A stretch of 64,000 nt of DNA from assembly GCF_001507335.1 (NCBI RefSeq), contig NZ_LMAH01000007.1, forward strand, positions 1 to 64,000, read 5' to 3'. Positions within the stretch are counted from its first letter, which is position 1, and every line of letters starts with the position of its first letter. The notes beneath the pieces are model-generated. The model searched no databases. It had not been told where the DNA came from and saw nothing but the letters and a program-made list of their open reading frames with translations. The DNA is from Chryseobacterium sp. JAH (GTDB lineage: Bacteria > Bacteroidota > Bacteroidia > Flavobacteriales > Weeksellaceae). Below, piece after piece: positions 57,833 through 64,000 of this stretch. A program made the position numbers and the translations under genes.

Positions 57833-58564
57833 CTACGGCAACTTCGCCACCAAACTTTCCGGTAATATTTTTAAAATAAAATAAATCAGTTTCCACTTAA
57901 AATTGGGAACGATTGTAAAAGAATTTCCTGCATCAACAATGTGTTTTGCGACGTAATCAGGTTCCATCAGAAGATTTTTATTCAGTTCTAAATCCACATT
58001 GATCTTTGTATTGATGTATCCAATGACCAAAACGTTCACTGTAATATTCCGTTGAGCCAATTCCTGTCTTAAACCTGCCAGGTAGGTCGTAAACGCAGCT
58101 TTTGTACTTCCGTAAACAAAATTACTTTTCCTTCCACGAACACCTGAAAGTGAAGACAGTCCGATGATTCTTTCTAAATTTTTATTGGATTGATCCATCG
58201 CTACAATATTCAAAATAGAAACACCACCCATGTAATTGACCTGCATCATTTGATGAGTGCCTTTAAAATCTTTTAAGGCATAAACGTTTTCCACAAGAAA
58301 TCCTGCGGAGTAAACGACGATATGAGGCTTTATGGAAAGTTCATCATAAAATTTCTGATGGGAATCAAAATCTGCAGCATCAAAGTATGAAACAGATACT
58401 TTCTCTGACAAACCATTTTTAGCTACAAAATCGTTCAGAGAATCCATACTTCTGGAAGCTGCAAAGATTACAAAACCTTTTGCAACATATTGTAAAATAC
58501 ATTGTTTGGCAACATCGGAATTGGCACCAAGGATCAAAACGGTTTTGGCTGTATTTTGATTCAT
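57833..58564 (-). CDS. Short-chain dehydrogenase/reductase
   Basis: A 243-residue SDR. The cofactor-binding loop is LILGANSDVAKQ, the catalytic Ser lies in GLSSLSGVRG, and the YxxxK pair in VYGSTKAAF. The overall pattern resembles reductases of the DprE2 type that act on polyprenyl-linked or related 2-keto sugars, but the substrate is not certain. A -7 element TATCTTTG at 58569-58576 lies only four bases before the ATG. Confidence 0.85.
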   Translation of the reverse strand: MNQNTAKTVLILGANSDVAKQCILQYVAKGFVIFAASRSMDSLNDFVAKNGLSEKVSVSYFDAADFDSHQKFYDELSIKPHIVVYSAGFLVENVYALKDFKGTHQMMQVNYMGGVSILNIVAMDQSNKNLERIIGLSSLSGVRGRKSNFVYGSTKAAFTTYLAGLRQELAQRNITVNVLVIGYINTKINVDLELNKNLLMEPDYVAKHIVDAGNSFTIVPNFKWKLIYFILKILPESLVAKLP

Positions 58565-58568
58565 TGGA

Positions 58569-58576
58569 CAAAGATA
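58569..58576 (-). promoter_or_regulatory. -7 element of SDR gene promoter (TATCTTTG)
   Basis: The minus strand matches TAnnTTTG four bases before the start codon, so the message would be leaderless. Confidence 0.55.
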
Positions 58577-58689
58577 TTTTTTAAAGATCAGTTTGGCAAA
58601 TGATTGTGTAGTTTAACCTAAAGTTGACAAATGCTTTGCACGAATGACCAAAAATTTGATTTTCAGAATTTTGGATTCTTCACAGGCTA

Positions 58690-58733
58690 AAAAAAGGAAT
58701 CGGCGCGGTGACCTTTGGTCACCGCGCCGATTC
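58690..58733 (-). terminator. Strong GC-rich hairpin terminator after yajC
   Basis: A perfect 17-bp stem (58697-58713 with 58717-58733) closed by a TTT loop. The core is CGGCGCGGTGACC, far richer in GC than its surroundings. On the minus strand it is followed by a run of T, as expected of an intrinsic terminator for yajC. Confidence 0.85.
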
Positions 58734-58755
58734 GTAATATTATTTAAAACTGAAA

Positions 58756-59115
58756 TTATTTCTTTTCAGTATCGATAACTTCTTTCTTCTCAGCAGTTGC
58801 TGTAGCTTTATCACCGAATCTTGCTGCTGTAAACTCTCTTGAAATTGCTGCTTTTTCAAACTTCAATTTTCCAGACAATGTTTCAATCACAATACCGTCT
58901 TCCTGAATCTGAGAAATTCTTCCGTGAAGACCAGAAGTAAGCACTACTCTGCTTCCCACTTTCAATTCTTCCTGAAATTTTTTCTCCTGCTTCTGTTTTT
59001 TCATCTGAGGTCTGATCATCAGGAAATAAAACCCAACGAACATTACCCCCATCATGATAAGCATCATCGGAGAAGATCCTCCCGCTGGTGCTGCTTGCAA
59101 AAATATTGTCAACAT
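58756..59115 (-). CDS. yajC: Preprotein translocase accessory subunit YajC
   Basis: About 119 residues from the ATG at 59115, just past the stop of the upstream gene; an ATG at 59139 lies inside that gene. One N-terminal membrane helix (MMLIMMGVMFVGFYFLMIRP) is followed by a basic stretch QMKKQKQEKKFQ and the conserved RVVLTSGLHGRI. YajC associates with SecDF and the Sec channel. Third gene of nusB-DUF1573-yajC. Confidence 0.93.
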   Translation of the reverse strand: MLTIFLQAAPAGGSSPMMLIMMGVMFVGFYFLMIRPQMKKQKQEKKFQEELKVGSRVVLTSGLHGRISQIQEDGIVIETLSGKLKFEKAAISREFTAARFGDKATATAEKKEVIDTEKK

Positions 59116-59116
59116 A

Positions 59117-59638
59117 TTATTTAGGTTGAATGTTAGCATTGAATGTTAGTTTAATAGGAGCTTTTTCAACATTTGCAAAAACGTCTGCATATTTCTGAAC
59201 AGCACCATCAAAACTAGATGAGTCAAAGCTCAAAGTAATTTTTCCTTTTTTACCAGGTAAAATTGGTTCTTTTGTAAATTCAGGAGCAGTACATCCACAT
59301 CCTGGCTTCACTTCAGAAATAACCAAAGGATTTTTACCGGTATTGGTCACTTCATACACGTGATTTACTTTATCCCCTTTTTTGATATTTCCAAAATCGA
59401 AATTGCTTTCAGACAAAGCTACTGTTGTTAAAGGTTGATTTGAAGCAACTGGTGCAGCAGCTTCTCCTGTTACAGGAGCTGGAGTCACAGCAGATAAAGA
59501 ATCTGCAGGAGCTGAAGTACTCAAAGAATCTGGTGCAATTGTTTCTGAATTCTGAAGCTCTTTGTTTTCTTCTTTTTTACAAGAAACTAAACCAAAGCCT
59601 ATGATAGACAAAGCGATAATTGATAACGACTTTTTCAT
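59117..59638 (-). CDS. DUF1573-domain lipoprotein
   Basis: A 173-residue lipoprotein: signal with lipobox GLVSC (Cys20), a Ser/Ala/Pro-rich linker to about residue 70, and an Ig-like DUF1573 domain with FDFGNIKKGDKVNHVYEVTN and the conserved VKPGCGCTAPE. The family is widespread in Bacteroidetes and probably assembles in the periplasm or outer membrane. It lies between nusB and yajC in one transcription unit. Confidence 0.88.
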   Translation of the reverse strand: MKKSLSIIALSIIGFGLVSCKKEENKELQNSETIAPDSLSTSAPADSLSAVTPAPVTGEAAAPVASNQPLTTVALSESNFDFGNIKKGDKVNHVYEVTNTGKNPLVISEVKPGCGCTAPEFTKEPILPGKKGKITLSFDSSSFDGAVQKYADVFANVEKAPIKLTFNANIQPK

Positions 59639-59649
59639 TTTCTATTTAT

Positions 59650-60555
59650 TTATATTCTGTTTAAATCTTTACAATATTTATCTAAAATCCCGTTGATGAA
59701 TATATTTGATCGGTCAGTAGCAAATACTTTTGCAATCTCAATATATTCATTAATAATAACTCTTGATGGTGTAAAAGGAAAATTATCTAGCTCCGAAATA
59801 GCCGTTGTCAGAATTACCTTATCCATTAATGCTATCCTTTCCAAATCCCAGTTTTCTAAACGCTCAGACAGTTTTTTCTCATTACCTTCCCAATTGTTAA
59901 GCGTATCTCTCAACAGTTTACTTGCGAAGCTTTTATCTTCTTCATCTTTAATCATTTTGATTAAAGTTCTGCTGTCTTCGTTCTCTTTGATAAAACCAAT
60001 TGTCTTTTGAACCATTGAATTCGCAATGTGAATATCATCTGTCCAAGTCAGCTCTCTGTCACCCACATATTCATGAAAATCTTCATTCTCTGCAACATAT
60101 CTCAAAAATAATTTTCCGATAAATTTTTGATCATCATCAAAAGAATATCCATCTTCTTTCATAAAATCCTGATAACGCTTCCCGGAAGTCATTCTTTGAA
60201 ATGTCCTTACCAAGAAATCATCATGAAGATCCCACTTCAAGTCAGTATGCTGCCCAGAAAAGAAAAGTCTTTCAGGGTTTTCTTCCAATTTTATTAAAAC
60301 TTGATTATTAATAAATTTTTGGTTCGGGTTGATTTCAGAATCAGTTTTCAAGTATTTATTCTTACCAATTTCCATTTGGTTTTCTGCTAAATTTTTCAGA
60401 GAAACCAAAAAATTGAGTTCTAGGATGTAGAGATTATAGATTTTCTCTATCCCATAAAACATGTTTTTTTCTAAAACATCAAACTTTATTGGATTTTGGT
60501 AGTAAGAATACACACTTTCTACTACTTTTTCACGGATTTGTCTTCTTCCTAACAT
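59650..60555 (-). CDS. nusB: Transcription antitermination factor NusB (long Bacteroidetes form)
   Basis: A 301-residue protein, twice the length of E. coli NusB (139). The NusB domain is C-terminal (about 165-300), marked by SKLLRDTLNNWE, LMDKVILTTAISELDNFPFTP and VIINEYIEIAKVF, with an N-terminal helical extension starting LGRRQIREKVVESVYSYYQ. This long form is normal in Bacteroidetes. It acts with NusE in rRNA antitermination. First gene of the operon with a promoter at 60577-60584. Confidence 0.93.
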   Translation of the reverse strand: MLGRRQIREKVVESVYSYYQNPIKFDVLEKNMFYGIEKIYNLYILELNFLVSLKNLAENQMEIGKNKYLKTDSEINPNQKFINNQVLIKLEENPERLFFSGQHTDLKWDLHDDFLVRTFQRMTSGKRYQDFMKEDGYSFDDDQKFIGKLFLRYVAENEDFHEYVGDRELTWTDDIHIANSMVQKTIGFIKENEDSRTLIKMIKDEEDKSFASKLLRDTLNNWEGNEKKLSERLENWDLERIALMDKVILTTAISELDNFPFTPSRVIINEYIEIAKVFATDRSNIFINGILDKYCKDLNRI

Positions 60556-60576
60556 TCAAAGAGCTTTTTATGGGTG

Positions 60577-60584
60577 CAAAGATA
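60577..60584 (-). promoter_or_regulatory. -7 element of nusB operon promoter (TATCTTTG)
   Basis: The minus strand matches TAnnTTTG 21 bases before the nusB ATG. Confidence 0.6.
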
Positions 60585-60627
60585 CAAAATTTAAAATTTA
60601 TGAAATTCGTAGTCTTACTCTTTTTCG

Positions 60628-60635
60628 TAAATTTG
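60628..60635 (+). promoter_or_regulatory. -7 element of ABC transporter promoter (TAAATTTG)
   Basis: TAAATTTG matches TAnnTTTG nine bases before the ATG at 60645 and downstream of the longer possible starts, which it argues against. Confidence 0.55.
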
Positions 60636-60644
60636 CAAAAGTTT

Positions 60645-62306
60645 ATGAAAGCTTTAAAAACTCTGAACCCTTACTTTTGGAAACACAAAATATTATTGTT
60701 TTGGGGGTTACTCTTCATCATTGCCAGCAACTTCTTCAACATTTACAAAGTGCAATTTGTAGGAAAATCTGTCGATGAACTTACAAAAAACGGGAGTTTG
60801 GGCTTTAACAGACAGGTCTTAATTTATGTAGCAATTATTGTAGGCTGCTCACTTCTGACCGGATTTTTCACTTTTATGATGAGACAGACCATCATTGTCG
60901 CTTCACGAAGAATCGAATACGAGCTGAAAAATAAGATTTACAGACATTATCAGGAACTATCTTTAACCGATTATAAAACAACAACAACCGGAGATTTAAT
61001 GAATCGACTGAGTGAAGACGTTGTTGCGGTAAGAATGTATCTAGGCCCAGGCGTCATGTATGTAGTGAACCTGCTTATTTTATTGACAATCACGTGCATT
61101 TACATGTTAAAAACTGATGTATCAATGACAGTGTGGACGTTATTTCCACTGCCTATTCTGTCCTACATCATTTTTAAAGTAAGCTCGATTATCAATAAAA
61201 AATCTAAGATTATGCAGAAGAGCCAATCTGCAATATCTACTTTTGTACAGGACAGCTTTTCAGGAATTCGTGTTGTGAAATTTTTCGCCAAAGAAAATTA
61301 CATTAAGAAAAATTACAGCTCAAAAGTTACCGATTATCAGGATAAAGCTTTAGACTTGGCAAAAACTGAGGCTTATTTTTTTACCATTATTTTATTTGTC
61401 ATTGGATTATTAAATGTCGCGATTATTTTGATTGGCGGACAAAAATATATTGCCGGCGAATTAACAGTGGGTAAAATTGCAGACTTTTTTATGTATATCA
61501 ATATTCTTATTTGGCCTTTCTCAATGGTAGGATGGGTTACTTCCGTCAATCAGAGAGCAGAAGCATCAATGCAGAGAATTAACGAATTTTTAGATAAAAA
61601 ATCAGAAGTTGTCAATACAAATAATGAAAAATATACAATCAAAGGTGATATAGAATTCAGAAATGTATCTTACGTTTACCCAAATACAGGAATTAAAGCT
61701 TTAGACAACTTAAGTTTTAAAATAAATGCAGGACAGTCATTAGCTATAATGGGTAAAACCGGAAGCGGGAAATCTACAATTGCTTTGCTTTTGTGCAGAC
61801 TGATTGATCCTACCGAAGGACAAATATTAATTGATGGCAAAAATCTGAAAGACCACAATCTTAATAACTATAGAGATTTCATCGGTTATATTCCGCAGGA
61901 AAGTTATTTATTTTCAGATTCAATCGAACATAATATTGGTTTTTCCATTGACAATCCTACTCATGAAAAAGTCGTTGAATACTCTAAAATTGCAGATGTT
62001 CACAAAAATATTATAGAATTTAAAGAAGGTTACAAAACCATGGTTGGAGAGCGCGGGGTCATGCTTTCGGGAGGTCAGAAACAGAGAATTTGTATTGCCA
62101 GAGCCTTAATAAAAGATCCAAATATCATTATTTTTGATGATTCACTGTCTGCTCTAGATACCGAAACCGAACAGAATATTCTGGAAAATATTGATACTAA
62201 AATTCACAACGCAACTTCTATAATCATCACGCACAGAGAGTCTAGCGCCCAACGGGCAGATAAAATCATTAATCTTACAGAAATTACCAATTCTGTAACT
62301 GCATAG
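60645..62306 (+). CDS. ABC-type exporter, fused membrane and ATPase domains
   Basis: A 553-residue half-transporter from the ATG at 60645; the frame extends 52 codons upstream through the promoter. The membrane domain has six hydrophobic helices (about 15-310), including the coupling region MRQTIIVASRRIEYELKN. The ATPase domain has Walker A GKTGSGKST, signature LSGGQKQRICIARAL, Walker B IIIFDDSLSALDTETE and the His switch ITHRESS. It resembles MsbA/MDR-type lipid or drug exporters that work as dimers. Substrate unknown. Confidence 0.92.
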   Translation: MKALKTLNPYFWKHKILLFWGLLFIIASNFFNIYKVQFVGKSVDELTKNGSLGFNRQVLIYVAIIVGCSLLTGFFTFMMRQTIIVASRRIEYELKNKIYRHYQELSLTDYKTTTTGDLMNRLSEDVVAVRMYLGPGVMYVVNLLILLTITCIYMLKTDVSMTVWTLFPLPILSYIIFKVSSIINKKSKIMQKSQSAISTFVQDSFSGIRVVKFFAKENYIKKNYSSKVTDYQDKALDLAKTEAYFFTIILFVIGLLNVAIILIGGQKYIAGELTVGKIADFFMYINILIWPFSMVGWVTSVNQRAEASMQRINEFLDKKSEVVNTNNEKYTIKGDIEFRNVSYVYPNTGIKALDNLSFKINAGQSLAIMGKTGSGKSTIALLLCRLIDPTEGQILIDGKNLKDHNLNNYRDFIGYIPQESYLFSDSIEHNIGFSIDNPTHEKVVEYSKIADVHKNIIEFKEGYKTMVGERGVMLSGGQKQRICIARALIKDPNIIIFDDSLSALDTETEQNILENIDTKIHNATSIIITHRESSAQRADKIINLTEITNSVTA

Positions 62307-62368
62307 CCGTTTCTTTTTGAATTGTTAAATAAATCATAAAAAAAATTTTGTGATTAAAAGAAATATTT

Positions 62369-62376
62369 TATATTTG
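62369..62376 (+). promoter_or_regulatory. -7 element with -33 partner for the PUR gene
   Basis: TATATTTG at 62369-62376 is paired with TTTG at 62347-62350, 18 bases apart. This is the best two-part promoter match in the window. Confidence 0.7.
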
Positions 62377-62405
62377 TTCTTAACAAGATTAAAAAATATC
62401 TAATA

Positions 62406-62741
62406 ATGAGTGAATACAAGGAACGCCATGAGAATGAAATTTTCACGAAGGTGTTAAAAGCAGGAAGAAGAACATATTTCTTTGATGTGCGCGAGACGAA
62501 AGCAGGAGATTATTATCTTACAATTACCGAAAGCAAAAAGAATTTCGGAGAGAATGGAGAGGCTACATTTGAAAAGCATAAAATTTACCTTTATAAAGAA
62601 GATTTTAAAAGTTTCCAGGAGATGTTTAATGATTCAACAGACTTTATCATTAATGAAAAAGGTGAAGATGTGATATCTGAAAAACATGATAAAGATTTCA
62701 AAAGCAGAACATATACAATTGAATCTGACGACGAAGTTTAA
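62406..62741 (+). CDS. PUR-family DNA/RNA-binding protein (DUF3276)
   Basis: A 111-residue protein with a single PUR repeat (about residues 10-85): EIFTKVLKAGRRTYFFDVRE, DYYLTITESKK, KIYLYKEDFKSFQEMF. Bacterial PUR proteins bind single-stranded nucleic acids, as known for the Borrelia homologue, and are widespread in Bacteroidetes. The acidic tail (TIESDDEV) is also usual. Single-gene unit with its own promoter and terminator. Confidence 0.92.
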   Translation: MSEYKERHENEIFTKVLKAGRRTYFFDVRETKAGDYYLTITESKKNFGENGEATFEKHKIYLYKEDFKSFQEMFNDSTDFIINEKGEDVISEKHDKDFKSRTYTIESDDEV

Positions 62742-62769
62742 TACCCCCAACAAACCAAATATATAAAAA

Positions 62770-62801
62770 TACAAGCATCTTTCTTAGATGCTTTTTTTTA
62801 C
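62770..62801 (+). terminator. Intrinsic terminator after the PUR gene
   Basis: AAGCATCT pairs with AGATGCTT around a 5-base loop, followed by a run of seven T. Confidence 0.88.
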
Positions 62802-62807
62802 ATAAAA

Positions 62808-62837
62808 AAAACACATTTTCTTTCGAAAATGTGTTTT
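62808..62837 (-). terminator. Terminator of tRNA-His
   Basis: A 13-bp stem, AAAACACATTTTC with GAAAATGTGTTTT, lies just past the tRNA 3' end and is followed by T on the minus strand. Confidence 0.82.
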
Positions 62838-62840
62838 GCG

Positions 62841-62918
62841 TGGGGTGAATGAGGGGTCTCGAACCCCCGACCTCCGGAACCACAATCCGGCGCTCTAACC
62901 AACTGAGCTACAATCACC
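62841..62918 (-). tRNA. tRNA-His (GTG anticodon)
   Basis: Cloverleaf on the minus strand: extra 5' G (position -1) opposite C73, D-arm TAGCTCAGTTGGTTAGAGC, anticodon stem-loop CCGGA-TTGTGGT-TCCGG with anticodon GTG, T-arm GGGGG-TTCGAGA-CCCCT. The CCA end is encoded. The G-1:C73 pair is the identity mark of histidine tRNA. One position in the acceptor stem (5:68) is a U-U mismatch. Confidence 0.95.
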
Positions 62919-62954
62919 GTTTTTGGTGGTGCAAATATAGGAAAGATTTTTTAA

Positions 62955-63674
62955 CTACAAAACAATTCCATCAAAATTTTTCATCGCAATAAGCTTCTCT
63001 GTCGTAAATCCCTCAGCATAAGTAACTCCCGATAACCTTCCTAAATCCTGCGCACGGTAAGTCAAGCTTTCATAAAAGTCTTTTGAAGTGATTGGAGTTT
63101 CCGGCTCTGTAGATTTAGGATCATAGAACTGTGTTTTAAAAGCCATACATGCTTCCAGTTTTTTATCAAGGTGTTCTGATATATCAATGACAAATTCCGC
63201 TTTAATATCTTTCCACTGAATATAGTGGAAAATCTGCTTTGGCCTCCAGACTTCCTGACTTTCTCCGTCCACAATTGTTTCTATCTTTCTTAAACCAGCT
63301 AAAAAGCACGCATCCGACACTAGTTTTGCCGCTTTTGCATGATCAGGATGTCTATCATCAATTGCATTGGCTAAAACGATTTCCGGACGGTATTTGCGGA
63401 CCATTTTCACGATTTTCAATTGATATTCTTCAGAGTTCGTAAGAAAACCATCTTTCATACCTAAGTTTTCTCTTGCAACAACTCCTAAGATTTTCGCAGA
63501 TTCTGCAGCTTCCTGCTTTCTGGTCTCATCAGTTCCACGAGTTCCTAATTCTCCTTTCGTCAGATCAATAATAACACAGCTTTTTCCCTCCGAAATTAAT
63601 TTAGCAATTGTTCCTCCACAACCTAACTCCACATCGTCTGGATGGGCACCAAAGGCTAGAATATCTGTCTTCAT
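62955..63674 (-). CDS. bshB1: Bacillithiol biosynthesis deacetylase
   Basis: A 239-residue zinc-dependent deacetylase: LAFGAHPDDVELGCGGT (metal-binding HPDD), LTKGELGTRGT and DDRHPDHAKAA (catalytic and metal-binding His), and a C-terminal YAEGF. BshB1 removes the acetyl group from GlcNAc-malate to make the amine precursor of bacillithiol, the main low-molecular-weight thiol in many Bacteroidetes. bshA and bshC are not in the window. A -7 element (TATATTTG) is at 63759-63766. Confidence 0.94.
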   Translation of the reverse strand: MKTDILAFGAHPDDVELGCGGTIAKLISEGKSCVIIDLTKGELGTRGTDETRKQEAAESAKILGVVARENLGMKDGFLTNSEEYQLKIVKMVRKYRPEIVLANAIDDRHPDHAKAAKLVSDACFLAGLRKIETIVDGESQEVWRPKQIFHYIQWKDIKAEFVIDISEHLDKKLEACMAFKTQFYDPKSTEPETPITSKDFYESLTYRAQDLGRLSGVTYAEGFTTEKLIAMKNFDGIVL

Positions 63675-63758
63675 CTGTTCTTTTTATTTTTAATATGTAA
63701 ACTAGAACGCAAATAATTTTTCATATTTTAGAATTTTAAGTTACAAGCGTTTCATTTT

Positions 63759-63766
63759 CAAATATA
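63759..63766 (-). promoter_or_regulatory. -7 element of bshB1 promoter (TATATTTG)
   Basis: The minus strand matches TAnnTTTG about 85 bases before the start codon. Confidence 0.45.
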
Positions 63767-63779
63767 AGACTTAAAATAA

Positions 63780-63810
63780 AAACTTCCCAATCGCAATGAA
63801 TGGGAAGTTA
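63780..63810 (-). terminator. Terminator of the TPR-like gene
   Basis: AACTTCCCA pairs with TGGGAAGTT around an 11-base loop. It is followed by T on the minus strand and lies directly downstream of the partial gene at the right edge. Confidence 0.8.
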
Positions 63811-63830
63811 TAATAATTATAATTTAAAAA

Positions 63831-64000
63831 TTATTTGTTGATTTCTGTATTTAACTTTACAGCATCCTGATAAGTTGGATCTAACTGTAATGATTTTGCC
63901 ACATAATCTTTTGCTTTTGCAGCATCAGAATCTTTAGATAAGTAAGCAACTGCAAAGTAGGCATAAGCCAATGTTTGCTTGTTAGCCTCAACCTCTGCCG
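63831..64000 (-). CDS. TPR-like protein (3' part only)
   Basis: The last 56 or so residues of a gene that continues past the right edge. The visible part, LAYAYFAVAYLSKDSDAAKA then KDYVAKSLQLDPTYQDA, has the helical A-helix/B-helix spacing of a tetratricopeptide repeat. Nothing can be said on the N-terminus or location. Confidence 0.7.
   Translation of the reverse strand, partial: AEVEANKQTLAYAYFAVAYLSKDSDAAKAKDYVAKSLQLDPTYQDAVKLNTEINK

Overview
The window reads as a chromosomal segment of a Flavobacteriales bacterium, most likely Chryseobacterium or a close Weeksellaceae relative. The DNA is AT-rich. The gene set is typical of the group: a SusC/SusD pair, several proteins with C-terminal type IX secretion (T9SS) sorting tails, a three-gene succinate dehydrogenase, the long Bacteroidetes NusB, a PUR/DUF3276 protein, bacillithiol deacetylase BshB1 and ribosomal protein THX. 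Many genes are preceded by the Bacteroidetes -7 promoter element TAnnTTTG. The genus assignment is inference from gene content.

Layout. 1-1400: 5' end of a small secreted protein, about 0.9 kb with no convincing gene, and a tiny DUF5670-type membrane protein. 1428-9157: a SusD/SusC pair facing two alkaline phosphatases, one fused to a glycerophosphodiesterase-like domain; this looks like an organic-phosphate scavenging locus. 9468-13647: acpP-fabF-rnc-IPExxxVDY-pyk, compact and probably one operon. 13697-19007: a secreted thioredoxin-like protein, a succinate-semialdehyde-type dehydrogenase, and a hutG/DUF695/hutI histidine-degradation group. 19217-21817: ruvB, an MBL-fold hydrolase and coaE. 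21946-31002: three large T9SS-type secreted proteins, namely an FN3/GEVED repeat protein and two paralogous M43 zinc metalloproteases. 31095-36603: a lipoprotein, the DUF6048 and DUF6452 pair, a large DUF5117/5118 metalloprotease and rlmD. 36763-45053: a redoxin-like lipoprotein without active-site cysteines, sdhBAC, comEC and lpxB. 45200-50657: DUF2480, DUF937, THX, a MATE exporter, a DUF2975/HTH pair, an ankyrin protein and a small T9SS cargo. 50835-57829: aspS, two small unknown genes, and a non-homologous end-joining operon (Ku plus LigD), followed by an unknown secreted protein. 57833-64000: an SDR reductase, yajC/DUF1573/nusB, an ABC exporter, the PUR protein, tRNA-His, bshB1 and the 3' end of a TPR-like gene.

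Most of the window is ordinary core genome. No CRISPR array, prophage, integrase, insertion sequence or evident defence island is visible. The most notable signal is in the end-joining operon. The reading frame of LigD breaks at a run of nine A residues between the phosphoesterase and ligase domains, and the downstream frame stays open back through the run. This points to a frameshift (a mutation, an assembly error, or slippage in transcription or translation) rather than two designed genes. Other items worth a look are the phosphatase/SusCD locus, the cysteine-less TlpA-like lipoprotein, the near-identical tails of the twin proteases, a perfect 17-bp GC-rich hairpin behind yajC, and several promoters so close to start codons that the transcripts must be nearly leaderless.
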